NCBI GenBank assembly: GCA_963729165.1
Contig: CAVSMM010000010.1
Coordinates: forward strand, 1 to 64,000
DNA length: 64,000 bases
Source of the DNA: JACCZX01 sp963729165
GTDB lineage: Bacteria > Pseudomonadota > Gammaproteobacteria > Burkholderiales > Burkholderiaceae_F
Direction of reading: 5' to 3'
Each line of letters starts with the position of its first letter. Within the stretch, counting starts at the first letter, position 1. The notes under the pieces are model-generated. The model ran no database searches, was not told the origin of the DNA, and saw only the letters and a list, made by a program, of their open reading frames with translations. Shown piece by piece: positions 19,633-32,400 of the stretch. Made by a program: the position numbers and the translations under genes.

Positions 19633-21293
19633 GGTAAACCTCCGACAGAGTTGTGTCGCCTGATTCCACGAACTTGAGCGCCGCGTCACGTATGGGTCGA
19701 AGTCCCTTCACTCTCGCGGCTTCCTTCATTTCAAGGACGGACGCCTTAGTGGCAATCAGGTCACGCAAATGGTCGTCCAGCACCAGCACCTCGGCGATTG
19801 CGGTACGGCCTTTGAATCCGCTGCCGCGACAGTGTCCGCATCCGACACCCGCTCGAAAATTCCAACCGCTGACGGCTTCGGGCGCAAGTTGAGCGACCGC
19901 CAATAGATCGCTCGTGGGCATCGCAGGCTGCACGCAATGAACACAATTGATGCGCAGTAGCCGTTGCGCGACGATCGCGTTCAGCGCTGATGCCAACGCG
20001 TAAGGGTCGACGCCCATATGCAGAAACCGACTCAGCACGTCGAAGACGTTGTTGGCATGCACGGTTGTAAACACAAGGTGGCCGGTCAACGCTGCTTGCA
20101 CGGCTATTTGCGCAGTCTCCGGGTCACGTATTTCGCCGACCATGATCGTGTCAGGATCGTGCCGCAGTATTGACCTCAGCCCGCGCGCAAAAGTCAGCCC
20201 CTTCTTTTCGTTGACGGGTATCTGCAGGACACGCGGTAGGCGGTACTCGACGGGATCTTCGATCGTGACGATCTTGTCGCGCCCGGTGTTGATTTCGCTC
20301 AGCGCCGCGTACAGCGTCGTGGTCTTTCCGCTGCCTGTGGGCCCCGTCACCAACAGCATGCCGTGGGGTAGCGTCGCCAAGCGGCGAATCGATCGCATTG
20401 CATCTTCGCTCAATCCCAGCGCTTCCAGACGCAGCTCGTCTGACTGCGTTAGCGACCGTCGATCGAGCAGACGTAACACGGCATCTTCACCGAATATGCT
20501 CGGCATTACGGAAACGCGAAAATCAACGTCTGTCTCTTTTGACGCGGGCTTTGAAGCGGCCGTCCTGCGGGATACGCCTCTCCGAAATGTCCAGTTCGGC
20601 GAGTACCTTGACTCGCGAAATCACCTGCTCGGCGGTCTCGATTCCTGGGGCGTGCAACACATCCACAAGCACGCCGTCGATCCGATATTTGACGAACAGT
20701 GCGTTCGCCGCCGTCTCGAGGTGAATGTCGCTGGCTCCGAGTTTCAACGCATCGTAAAGAGTTGAATTGACCAGACGAACGACAGGGCTGGCGTCTTCTG
20801 TGATCGATGCGATCGATAGGTCAAGCGTGATCTCATCGTTTGCCAGCGTCGACCCGCCAGGTACCGCATCCTCCATTGCACGCAGACCTTCCTCGTGCCG
20901 GGCCAATGCGGCGAGCAGATCGGCCGTGTGTGCGAGGACAATGTTGCAGTCCAGCCCTACACGCAGACTGGCCCATTGCGAGAACTCTGGATCGAACGGA
21001 TCGGTGAAAGCGATTGCCACCGATCCATCGTCACGGTCGTACGGTAAGCACTGTCGCTGTAGACACTCACGAAACGGAATCAAATCGAATCGTGCGTTCG
21101 ATGCTCGTAACTCATCCATCGAAGCAACGTCGTAACCAAACCAGTGCGCGATCGACTTCGTATAGCGCGGCCCCTCCAGACCGGTGACGTCCTGTAAAGC
21201 CTCTACAAGGCGCTTGCCAGAATTAGCCGCAGCCTCGCGCGCTGTTTTCAGCGATGCCGCGGAGAGGAGGAGGTTGTCCGGATCGTCAGGCAT
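19619..21293 (-). CDS. gspE: GspE-type secretion ATPase (one frameshift)
   Basis: Cytoplasmic hexameric ATPase that drives pseudopilus assembly. Residues 1-150 are the GspE N-terminal domain (SIAHWFGYDVASM, FTDPFDPEFSQW). The ATPase domain follows with ASDIHLET and KYRIDGVL. A break lies near 20520. After it come Walker A GPTGSGKTTT, Asp box IVTIEDPVEY, Walker B TIMVGEIRDPETA and the His box HLVFTTVHANN. A CxxC-CxxC zinc site (NCVHC and GCGHCRGSG) is present, as in GspE/PilB but not PilT. The rejoined length is about 558 residues. It overlaps the following gene by 14 bases. Confidence 0.93.
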
Positions 21294-21304
21294 TGGGTTG
21301 TCCG

Positions 21305-22490
21305 TCAGCCGAGGCTGCCTGCCAGGTCGAAAATCGGCATGTACATCAGTACAACGATGCTGCCGATGACCAGGCCTATGACGATCATCAACGCAGGTTC
21401 GATCAGTCGTGTCGACATATCAATTCGTCGCGCAAACTCTTCATCGTGAAAACGCGCCGTGCGTTCGAGCATCTCCCCCAGGCGTCCACCCTGTTCACCT
21501 ACCGACGAGCAGTGAATCGGCGATAGGTGTCGACAAGTTCTGACTGCGCAGCGCCACTGACAGCGGCTTACCCTCGTCAAGCGCTCGCCTGACGTTTCTT
21601 AGTGCAGTCTGTTCAGCCCCGATCATCAGGGACTGCGACATTTCGATTGCTTTCGGTAGCGACACTCCCGATGAAACCAGCAGACCGATCGTTCGATACA
21701 GCCTCGCCAGTCGAAACTCACGCGCACGCGATCTGACGCCGGGCAGAGCGACCACGTATTGCATCGCACGTCCGCGGATCTCCACGTTCACCGCCATATA
21801 AACAGCGCATGTCATCAGACTCAATGCGAGCGCAAAGAACAGCAATGAGTTCCGATTGATCCAACCACCGATCGCAATCAAAATCTCAGACAACAAAGGA
21901 ATGTCACGGCCTGATGAGTCGTAAACGGCGCTGAACTTTGGCACCACGTACCCAATCAGGAATAGCGATACGGCTGCGCCCACGGCCAGGAGCACCAGCG
22001 GGTAAATGGATGCAGTGACGACGCGTCGCTTGAGTGCGTCGACGATGCTCTGATAAGACACATACCGCGTCAGCGCCGACGCGATGCTGCCGCTCGCCTC
22101 GTTCGCTTTTACTGTCGCGATGTACACCGTGGGAAAGTGCTGCGGAAACCGAGCCATTGCCTCCGATAGCGTCTTGCCTTGCTCGATGTCCAGCAACAGT
22201 GCTTCTATAACTCTTCGATCGCCCGGACGAATCGCTTTCTTTTTCAGCACCGCAATCGCAGCAGAGACATTTAGACCCGCCTCCAGCAGCGCAATCAACT
22301 CCTGCGAGAACAGCAGTGCATCGAAGCGAGCACCAACACGAACAGGCGCCTCCGGTTGATTCTCAACGACGGAAAGGACGCGCAATCCACGCTCTGTCGC
22401 CTGACGAATGGCGTGCGCAGTACTGTCGGCGCTCACCTTTAGCTCGCGCCGCTGATCGTCGCCACTTAACACTTCGAGCTGAATTTCCAT
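21305..22490 (-). CDS. gspF: GspF-type inner-membrane platform protein (one frameshift)
   Basis: It is a polytopic inner-membrane protein with two GspF domains. An N-terminal cytosolic region (residues 1-60) precedes FSQELIALLEAGLNVSAAI and QGKTLSEAMARFPQHFP. Membrane helices follow at about 165-190 (YPLVLLAVGAAVSLFLIGYV) and 215-235. The second domain has LYRTIGLLVSSGVSLPKAIE and GKPLSVALR. A break near 21515 leads to SVGEQGGRLGEMLERTARFH and the last helix (LMIVIGLVIGSIVVLMYMPI). The total is about 395 residues, normal. It follows gspG by 24 bases. Confidence 0.93.
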
Positions 22491-22514
22491 CGAATCAACC
22501 GCCGATTGATCGAA

Positions 22515-22928
22515 CTATTGATAGCTGACGTCTTCTTCATCACCATTGCCGCCAGGCTGTCCGTCCTTTCCGTACGACAACAATTCGAATTCGGTGCGCA
22601 CGCCAGGCTGTTTGTAGACATACGGTTTGCCCCAAGGATCTAAGGGAACAGTCTTCTGCAAGTAGGGTCCGGACCACTTGGGCTCATTTGCGGGCCGTTC
22701 CATCAACGCTTTAAGACCTTGCTCATTTGTCGGAAAGTGGCCCGTGTCAATCCGGTAAGTCTCAAGCGCGCGCGCGAACGCTTCGATCTGCGCTTGAGCA
22801 GTTTTCCGTTCCGACTTGCCGATGTGGCCAAAGTAGCGCGGCCCAACATAGGCCGCCAAAAGGCCGATGATTACGATGACGACGAGCAGTTCAAGCAACG
22901 TAAAACCTGCCGCTCGTCGGCTGGTCAT
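22515..22928 (-). CDS. gspG: type II secretion major pseudopilin GspG
   Basis: I use the ATG at 22928, which has GGAGGGGG in front; an in-frame ATG further upstream at 22970 lacks this. The prepilin leader MTSRRAAG is followed by FTLLELLVVIVIIGLLAAYV with Glu5. The globular domain shows the GspG signature GHFPTNEQGLKALMERP, DPWGKPYVY and SYGKDGQPGGNGDEEDV (the calcium-binding C-terminal loop). It has about 137 residues and is intact. It is the first gene of the operon and is divergent from the giant-protein operon. Confidence 0.95.
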   Translation of the reverse strand: MTSRRAAGFTLLELLVVIVIIGLLAAYVGPRYFGHIGKSERKTAQAQIEAFARALETYRIDTGHFPTNEQGLKALMERPANEPKWSGPYLQKTVPLDPWGKPYVYKQPGVRTEFELLSYGKDGQPGGNGDEEDVSYQ

Positions 22929-23140
22929 GGCACCCCCTCCCTGCATTTCTTCTGCTTCGCTTTGGTGCAAGCGACAGCCAGTCTTCTATGGCGACGCCAG
23001 CTTTTCGGCACCTTCCAACGCTTCTCGCATCGTCTAACGAAGCGGCGGACTATGCAAACGATTTCTTGACAATCGGTCAGCGGGTTCGATAGCCTGATCG
23101 CACAAATCAACAATATCAACGATTTTGGGGGTGGAGGGGA
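22929..23140. promoter_or_regulatory. divergent promoter region between secretion and giant-protein operons
   Basis: These 212 bases hold no gene. On the plus strand TTGACA (23066-23071) is followed after 18 bases by TAGCCT (23090-23095), a plausible sigma70 promoter with a good -35 and a weak -10. The rhodanese gene then has GGTGGAGGGG just before its ATG. For the minus strand I see no comparably good box; TTGCAT on that strand (around 23051-23056) is a weak candidate. Shared control of the two operons is an inference from the divergent layout. Confidence 0.45.
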
Positions 23141-23455
23141 ATGCGCGTCCGCGTCATTCTCATGGCGCTATTGAGTGCGGCGGGCGCGTGCGCGCCCGCC
23201 GCGGCTCAGTCCATTTCACCGGCAGATCTTCAAAAGCTGATCGCGCGCGGCGATGCGCTCGTCGTGCTCGATGCTTCGCGGCTACCCGACCGTTGGTCGG
23301 CTCCCCGTGGCTCCAATACAAAGATCGATTCCGGCGAGGGGACTAGCCGCTTGATCGCCGAGCAACTCCATCGAAATGGTCGTACTTGGGTTGCCTACGT
23401 AGAGGGCGGCTTTCCTGCGTGGGCAACACGCAAGGCAAGTCAGGCATGCACCTAA
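23141..23455 (+). CDS. small exported rhodanese-like protein
   Basis: This 104-residue protein has a signal peptide (VILMALLSAAGACAPAAAQ). The mature part reads like the outer ends of a rhodanese domain: LQKLIARGDALVVLDASRL at the start and RTWVAYVEGGFPAWATRK at the end. The middle, including the active-site Cys loop, is missing or replaced. It may be truncated, frameshifted, or a genuine minimal adaptor. Its stop overlaps the start of the giant gene by 10 bases, so the two are translationally linked. A second exported rhodanese-like protein without the Cys loop sits in the divergent secretion operon. Confidence 0.6.
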   Translation: MRVRVILMALLSAAGACAPAAAQSISPADLQKLIARGDALVVLDASRLPDRWSAPRGSNTKIDSGEGTSRLIAEQLHRNGRTWVAYVEGGFPAWATRKASQACT

Positions 23456-26400
23456 CAGCGCGCCTGCATTGGATTTCATCGCGAATCACTGCAGGGGGCG
23501 TCGCCTATCAATTGTTTGCCGCGCTTTGCATGTCGTTCGCATTTGCTGGAGCGGCGCACGCGCAAACCAACATAACGGCGCCAATAACCGTTAATACAGT
23601 CTGGCGAGCTGGCGACGGCCCCTTCGTCCTGAGCGGCGATGTGAGGGTTCAAAACGGTGCAAGCCTGACTATCGAGCCCGGCGCGGTGTTGTACATGGGA
23701 GCGGGCAGTGCATTGACCGTGCAAGCGGGAACCCTGGTGGTCGACGGCACTGCGGCACAGCGCGTAACCATCACTTCGCAAAAGGTGCAGCTCGGCCAGA
23801 CTCCAGCGAAGGGTGATTGGGCGGGGCTCCGGTTTTTAAGCTGGAGCGAGCCAGTCACGAGCTTAGCTATGTCGACATCGAATTCGGAAGCGGCATCGCA
23901 GTCAACGGCGCACGCCTAACACTGCAAAACACTCGGCTCAGATCGCATGCGGGCTCAGCAATCGCGATCGACCTCGCTTCTTCGCTTGATGGCGGCGAGA
24001 ACGAGGCGACAGATAACGACATCAATGCGGTTGCAGTGCCCGCTGGGGACATTCTAGGAAGTGTGTCGTGGTCGCTTCGCGGCATTCCGTTTCTTATCGG
24101 TAGCGGTGCCGTTGGGGTCGGCGCATCACCGCGAATTAGTAGCGTGACGCCTGCAACCATTGCGCAAGGTGCAGGCGCGCAGCGTGACTATCGCCGGCTC
24201 GCGTCTTCGCGGCGCGACTCGCCCGACGCTAGGTGCTGCAGGTTTGACCGGAGCAGTCGTCGCAGGTGGGACGGATACGCAGCTCGAAATTCAAATGACC
24301 GCCGACGGCCGCCACACCACTTGGTGCAACGTGGTTGTCGCTGCTGACGGACGCGGGTGAAGTACGACTTGAAAATGCGATCTCGGTCATAGGTAACCAG
24401 CCAACAATTTCCACGCTATCTCCACGAGCGTTTTCGTCGGGCAAGGTTCGGTGCAGTTAACTGTGACCGGTGAAAACATCGATCCGCAATCTGTTGTGCT
24501 GGTCGATGGCGTGCCAGCGACCACGGCGTTTGTGAATTCGACTCAGGTCACCGCCACGATCGCGAATCAGACGGCCGCCGGGACGCGCCAGATTCAGATT
24601 CGCACGCCCGATCCGCTGAATGTGGGGCAGTTCCTAACAACCGCAGCGCTGCCGCTGGCGGTGAATGCGCCGGCGCTGACGCTTGGATCGGACACAACGA
24701 CGGTCACGCGCGGACTGTCGCTGCCGTTGACGGTTGAAATTCCGTACGCGGCTGGTCCGAGCGGAGTTGTAGTTTCGCTGACGAGCAACAACCCCGGCGT
24801 TGGCACAGTACCGGCAACGGTAACCATCGCCGCCGGGCAGACGTCATCAACGTTTAATTTTTCGGCGCTCGCAGTCGGAGTAGCGACGGTAACTGCGTCG
24901 AGCAGCGGGTTCGCGAACGCGCAGCGATTGTTGACCGTCGCGCCGACAGCGGGATTCACCATCTCGCCGGCAACGTCCACAGTCGGTGTCGGTCGCTCGG
25001 TGACGCTGACGATCAACTCATCGGTGGTCGCAGGAGCGGGTGGTCAGGTCGTGAACCTGCAGAGCTCTGAACCAACGACGGCGACTGTTCCGGCGACGGT
25101 AACCATTCAAGCCGGCGCATCGAGTACGACTGCAATCGTCAACGCCGTGGCAATTGGCACAGCGAACGTGACAGCGACCGCCGCTGGTTATGACCCGGCG
25201 AGTGCGACGGTCAACGTGCGCGCCGTCACGATCACGTTGCCGACCACTGCTGTGGTGCCGCCGGGGTTGACGACGGTGCTACCGATCACACTTTCCGATC
25301 CAGCGCCTGTCGGTGGGCTGACGATAACGTTCGCAAGTTCGAATACGGCAGCACTCGTTGCTCCCGCGAACGTGGTGGTTGCACAAGGGCAGACGACCAG
25401 CAGCGTCACCATCAGCGGCACAGCAACCGGCAGCGCGGTGCTAACCGCGTCCGCAACCGGCTACCAGGCCGGAACCTCCACAGTGTCTGTGCAAAACATC
25501 ATCATCAGTCTTGGTGTTTCGTCGGTGACTGTGCCGCAGGGACTAACGCGAACTGTCAACGTAAACCTGTCCCGGTCGGCGCCAAGCGGTGGCATCACGG
25601 TTTCGCTCTCATCTACAGCGAACGCCACAGTTTCGCCGGCACAGGTCGTGATTCCGGAAGGCGACTCGTTCAGCTCGAACGCCCGTGCGAATAACAGGGG
25701 TTGCGCAGGGGTCGGCGACGGTTACTGCAACAGGCCTAGGGTTTACCGCGGCGAACGTAAGCGTTTTCATTTCGGCACCAGCATCTGTCGCGCTGCTCCG
25801 CACGCAATTCGGCGGCCAGGCACAACTGAACGTCGGCCGCGGTTTCACTTCGTCATTGATTGAACTGCGGCTCGTCCGAAGCTCCAGCAGCGCCACCTTC
25901 TTTGGTATCGACGCTGCAACTGTCACATTAACCAACAGCGATCCGTCCAAGGTTTCGGTGCCCACGTCGATCGTGATACCTGCCGGCTTCGACACTGTGG
26001 GCATTCCGGTAACCGGTCTCGAATTGACCGGCGCCACGCCGGTCACGATCAGCGCGACGTCGCCTGGTTACACGACCGGCGCGCCGATATCCATTGGGGT
26101 ACTTCCTCCGAACTATTCGTTCTGTTCCATCGATACCGTGCGTTCGGTGATCAGCGGCCGCGATTCGATGTGGCTGTGCGATTCACTTCAACCGGGCACC
26201 ACGAATCCCGAATCGCCAGCCACCAATTCAGTGGTTGATCTTTCCATAGCTGCGGCAACGCCAGCCGGGCTGATTGGCGGGTTCTATGACCAGTCAAGCG
26301 GCGGAACACCAATCAGCAGCATCACTTGGACTACGGGTGCCTCGCGCACCGGCGTTTTCTACGTCGATACACCAACAGTGCCGGGCACCTATCGCGTCCG

Positions 26401-29400
26401 CTCGAGCTTCAACGGCGTCGCCAGGGAATCGAGCGTAGTTACGGTGTACGCCGCACCCCAGCTCGCATTCAACAAGACCTCACTCAACCTTGGTCGAGGA
26501 TTCCGTACTGCTTCTTCCGAGCTGATCATCTCGCGCAACGTAGCGGGAACGCCAGTTCCCCTTAGCGAGCCGGTGACGGTAGCGCTCACAAGCAGCGACC
26601 CATCAAAAGTCTCGGTGCCGGCAACGGTGACGATTAGCCCAGGCTTTTCGTTTGAGCACGTGATCGTGACGGGCGTTGAACTGACAGCTGGTACGCCGGT
26701 GACGATCACCGCGTCCGCGCAGAACTATCAGTCGCCGCCCAGCGGGGTAACGGTGACAGTCGTCTCGCCCGTTTTCTCGCTTTGCAATATCAATACGACT
26801 CGGGTCACCGTAAGTCCGCGCGACGATGCACTGGTATGCGGTGGCATTCAGCCAGGTTCCGCCTTCGCCGATCTACCGGCAACCAATATGACGGTCGATG
26901 TGGCAGTCACGGATGCAAGTCCGTCCGGCATCGTGGCGGGAATCTACCCAGATCTCAGCGCAGCCTCGGCGCCCATCTCTCAGGTCCCGTGGTTCGCAGG
27001 AAATGCAGTTAGCGCCAACTTTCTACGTCGGCACCCCGACCGCGCTGGGTTCGTACCGAGTCCGCGCCTCATTGGCTGGACAAAACGCGACATCAAGCGT
27101 TGTTTCGGTCGTACAGCCTGAGCTGCGATTCTCGAAAACACAGCTGAATGTCGGACGCTCGTTTCAGACGAGCGGCTTTCCGCCCGAACTGGTGCTCGAA
27201 CGCGTCGTAAGTGGCGTTCCAATCGTTTTGAACGAATCGCTTTCGGTCACACTCAGCATCAGCGATCCGTCGAAGGTCGGCACACAACCGCTCGTCACGA
27301 TTCCGGCAGGCGGATCAAGCGTCTCAGTGTCGGCGATCCGCGGCATCGAATTCACCGCTGGCACACCCGTCTTGGTCGATGCGACTGCTGCGGGCTATTC
27401 GTCACCGACCAACAAGCTGCAAGTTTCGGTCGTCAACGGCGTAATTCGCTTCTGTGATCTTTTGACGAGTAGGGAGATCGGAGCGGAACGCGATGAAGCG
27501 ACCGTATGTGCCGGCGTGCAAAGTGGCTCAACGCATCCCGAAGTGCCGTCGGTCAACTGGCTGCTTTCGCTTTCGCTCTCTAATCCCACCCCGCCTGGCA
27601 TCGTCGCTGGATTGTTCAATCAAGAAGTGGGCGGATCGCCGATCACGCAACTATTTTGGGGCGCCAACTCAACATCGAGTTCGCCATTCTTTGTCGGGCT
27701 CACCGACGAGCGAACGGAACCTATCAAGTTTCCGCGTCCATGACGACGGGAGCATCGGCGTTATCCGACGTAGTAAACGTGGGGGTCGCCACTGGTGCGT
27801 TCCGAATTAAGCGCCACGAATTGATGGACACGTTTTACACCATTTTGGGGTAGGGGAGGGCTGCGTACTGGCTCTCACGGAGATGGCTATCGAGCGCACC
27901 GGCAGCGGCACGTCCAATCTTGACCGTAACGCTCCGATGCGTTTCGGTAGTCATTTGTCGTGTGCAGCCGTCATCACATTTCCTTCCAGTGCGGGCAGCG
28001 CCGGAATCATTCACGGTCGAAGGGCTTGAGCTGGGCAGCACGGTGATCGAGGCAACCGGAGCCGGATTCACGCAACGTATCCGGTCACTGTCCATCCGTT
28101 TCAACGCCAGCTTGTCGTTCTCGCCATTTCCCCACACGGTTGCGGTTGGTAGCCACCCTACAGACGTTCTGTGTGTCCATTGTACGCAGAGCGGTCTTTG
28201 TCCAGGACGCGATGCAACCATTGGACTTCGACTTAAGCAGCGACCCGACAAGCATCGCGACGATTGCACCAACGCGCGTCACCGTTCCTGCCGGTGACTT
28301 ACCGGTCGCCGGACATCTCGCTAACAGGCATCGGTCCCGGTGCGGCGAGCGCTAACGATCAGCAACCCGCGATGGCTGGCACCGCGAGTCAAACCTTCAC
28401 GGTGACGCCATGATGAGCGTCCCTGATTACTCGTAGGGCAGTTGTGGCGAGGCGTCGCGCTGTACGCAGTGCGTCTCGCGTTTGTGTCCTTGTCGTTGGC
28501 CGCCGACCTGACGGTTGGAGACGGCGTCATTGTCAAGTTCGGGACCGGGCTCTGAGCTTGTGGTTCGTGATCAGGTATGCAGTAGGTCGGGACGTAGCAC
28601 TCACGAGCGAGCGCGACAGCTCGATCGGCGGCCAAGTCAGATCTGGCTTGCCAGCGCCAAGCGCAGGTGCATGGCGCGGCATCAAGCTTGAAAAGTCGTC
28701 AGGCGAGTTCTCGTTGTCACTCGGCGATCCGCTGATTCGTTACGCCGGTTCCGACAACGCAGCTGCGCTCACGATTCGTGGATTCTCGCCGAACCTTAGC
28801 TTCCTGCGCGTACGAGACAGCACTGTCGGTGTTCGCCTGCTGGATGGCGCGAACGCTCGACTCACCGGCTTCCTAATCAAAGGCAATGCAATAGGCGTTG
28901 AAGCAGACGGAGACTCTGCCGCGCAGATTCTGCAAAGCACGATCGAATCGAATACAAGCGGCGTCGTCAATCGAACGCCATCCACCGTCATTCAAGCCAC
29001 CGGTAATTGGTGGGGACACGCAAGTGGCCCACGTGATCCGGCTGGCAATCCGCAGGGGCAGGGCGATTCGGTCAGCAGCGGCGTGAACTACGGTTCATAT
29101 CTCGCGTCCGCGCCGCTTACCAACCCGACGCTGCGGATTGCGGAGCCGCGTCCGTTCTTTGATCAAAGCTTGATCGCGCTGCTTCTCTCGTGCGTCAACG
29201 CAACTGAATATCGAGTCGCCGAAAACGGTGCGTTCGCGAGGGGTCGGCTTCGTGCCGCTCGCCGATGGCCGCGCGAGCGTGCAGCTGCCGCTGTCTGCTG
29301 GCGATGGCGTCAAGCCCATCTCGGCGCAGTTCCGTGATGTGGCCGGCAACATCGTTACCGCGAAACTTGGTGGGCGGTGTGCTGGTTGACACACAAGGTC

Positions 29401-32400
29401 CTACGGTTGCATTTACTGTGCCGGCTGCGGACAGCGTTGTGCTCGGACAAATCAGTGTCGAGGCCAGCGCGACCGATGCAACGGGCATCGCACGTGTCGA
29501 GTTCTATGTCGATGGTGCGATCCAGTCGACCGATACCGCCGCTCCATACGCGTTCAATTGGGACACGGCGGCGTTCAACGAAGGTGTGCGTCAGCTTCGC
29601 GCAGTCGCCACGGATGGAGCAGGCCGAGCGTCGGAAGTCACGCGCAACGTAACCGTCACACGTTTTGTGCCGCCGCCCGACGTCGACGGCCCGGCGATCG
29701 CCAATGCTCGGTTGGATGCAACGCCTCTGGCCAACGGAGTAAGCGTCACTCGAAACGCAACTGTCTCCGCAACAGTCACCGATCGCAGTGGAGTGGCACG
29801 CGTCGAACTCTTACTCGATGGCGCGGTCGTTAGCGTGGCGACAGGCACTTCGAGCTTCACCTCAACACTCGACATCAGTGCACTGGCAAACGGACCCAGG
29901 ACGCTCGGTGTGCGTGCCTTTGACTCGCTTAACAACGTTACGACACTGTCGTACAACATATCGATTGCACACGCAGCGCCGCCTGCTCCCACTCTGACTC
30001 AGCCACAGAACGGCTTGAGCACACGTTTCGGTTCAGTAGTCGCTGCCGGAACAGCGGCCGCCGGCACAAGTGTCCAACTATTTGTGAACAGCGTGGCAAG
30101 CGGCGCTCCGCTGATCGCGGATAGCAACGGCGCCTTCGGCGCAACGCTAACGCTGGCAAATGGACAGAATCGGATTCAGGCCCAGGCAAGCGATGCGCAT
30201 GGAAGCAGCCCACTGTCACCGATCGTAACTGTCACGGTCGACACGGCCGTTCCGCTCCCGGCGGCGAATCTTGTCGCCACAGCGCAGTCAGCGGGCATTG
30301 TGCGGTTGGCATGGGTGCGTAGCACCGACCCGAGCGTCGTTGGTTACGACGTTTATCGCTCATCGGCGAGTTTCACGGCATTAACCGATGCTGTTCGAGC
30401 CAACACAGCGCCGATCAACAATTTGCTGTTTGAAGACATGCCGCGCGCGGACGGCGAGTATTTCTACCGCGTTGTGGCAGTCAACGCGGCTCGCACACCG
30501 AGTGACGCAACCAATGTCGCGCAGGGGCGATCAGACAGCACGCTGCCGCGCGCAAGCAGCGTCGTCTATCAACCGCAAGGCAGGGTCGATCCAGTAACTG
30601 GTCGCTTCGGGCAGGGCCGCGTAGATGTGACGCTGACTGTCAGTGAGCCGTTGCAGGCCACGCCGTACCTTGCGCTTGGCGTAGAAGGTGCAGCGCCGAT
30701 CAGCGTTGTTTTGAATCGTCAGAGCGATACGGTTTACATCGGCAGCTTTACGGTGGACGCGGCGACTGCGTCCGGTGTCGCGACTGCAATCTTCTCTGCA
30801 CGCGACGCGGTAGGAAATCGAGGCACCGAGGTCGATATCGGGCGCACGGTCGGAATCGATACGACTGGCCCGGCAGTGACGGCGATCGCGTTGACGCCTG
30901 CCGCTCCGATCAAGGCCGATACAGCCTCCAATGTGACCGCAACATTTACGGTGTCCGAGCCGCTGAAGAGCGGAACCACGCCGGACGTCTTGTTCCTGCT
31001 TTCGGGAGCGGGGCGTACGCCGACGCCGATCACCGGGATGACCGCGCTAAATCCGACGAGCTGGCGCGGCACTTTCGCATTGCCTGCGAACGCTGGCGCC
31101 AGCGCGCCGGAGTTTCTATCGTTCACGTTCCGTGCACTCGACGAGCTCGATAACGTCTCGACACTCGTTTCAGCGCCGAACAGTTTTCAGGTCTATCAGG
31201 GCAATCTACCCCCGAGCGCCATCCCAGCCGGCTTGCGCGCCGAGGCGAGACCCGCCGGGCGTGTGCGATTGACCTGGCAGACGGTTGCAGAGGCGGCGAG
31301 CTACCAGATTTATCGCCATGCACCGGGCGAGTCTGCGTTGACCGCCTTAGTGCGTTCCACCACGCTCGAACACATCGATGCAACGACGCAAGACGGGGTG
31401 TATCGATACGCCGTCGCTTCGGTGCGGCAATTCAATCAACAGGAAACCTTGTCGGCGCAGTCGGCGCCAGTCGAAGCCACATCGCGACGCGATGCACCCG
31501 GAGCGCCGCAGAACCTGCAACTGACTTTGACGGGTCAGGGCATTCGCGCGGTGTGGCAAGCACCGGTCGGCGGCAACGTTGCGACGTACAACATCTACCG
31601 AGCTCCGGGTCTGCAGATCACGTCGACCGACGCTTTACGCCGCTGCGCACTGGCATCGTCAGCGCCGCGTTTATCGATGCCAATCCGTCAACAACCGAGC
31701 ATGCGTACGTCGTAACCGCACTCGACGCGGCCGGAAATGAGTCCGCGATTTCGAACTCGGCGTATCTGAATTCTGATTTGCTGCCGGTCGCTTCGCTGAG
31801 AATCGATCAGGCCGGCAACGGTCTTCCTGTGATCACGTGGACAGCATCGCCGAGAGGTGCGGTCGGCTACAACATCTACGTCGGTCCCGATAACAGTCGC
31901 GTAAAGCTCAACGCGCTCGTTGCTGACAGCGCTGACGTATACCGACAACGGCTATGTTTCGGGCGAGCGGCGCTACACCGTCGCAGCGGTGGATGCCAAC
32001 GCTGTTGAGGTCGGCCGCTCGATCGTGCTGCCGTCAGCCGCCGCACAGATCGCCTCCGGTTTGCCGATCAAGCGTGGCATTCCGAATCGGCTGCAGGTAC
32101 AACTCAGCAATACATCCCCGTCGGCAATTGCTGATGCGCGCATTGTGGTTCGTGCCGGTAATGTGGATCATCGCTCCGCGTTGATCAACCTCGCGGCGAA
32201 TGAAACGCGCTTGGTGCCGGTCGTCGTCGGCGGTTATGACACACTGCCGAATCCTGCTCCGATAACAGTTGGCATCGAAGTCGTTCCCAACGAAGGCGAG
32301 CTGGTCAACATCACTCGCAACAGCAACGCAGAGGTTATTGACGGCGCTCTTGCCGTCGGCTTCTCGACCGAGAACTTCACGCGCGGCGGCAGCGGCCGGG

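Noticed and set aside
24680..25780. DNA-level tandem repeat or CRISPR-like array in the Ig-like repeats
   Set aside because: Only the protein pattern repeats (about 90 residues); the bases have diverged, and there are no short identical repeats with spacers.
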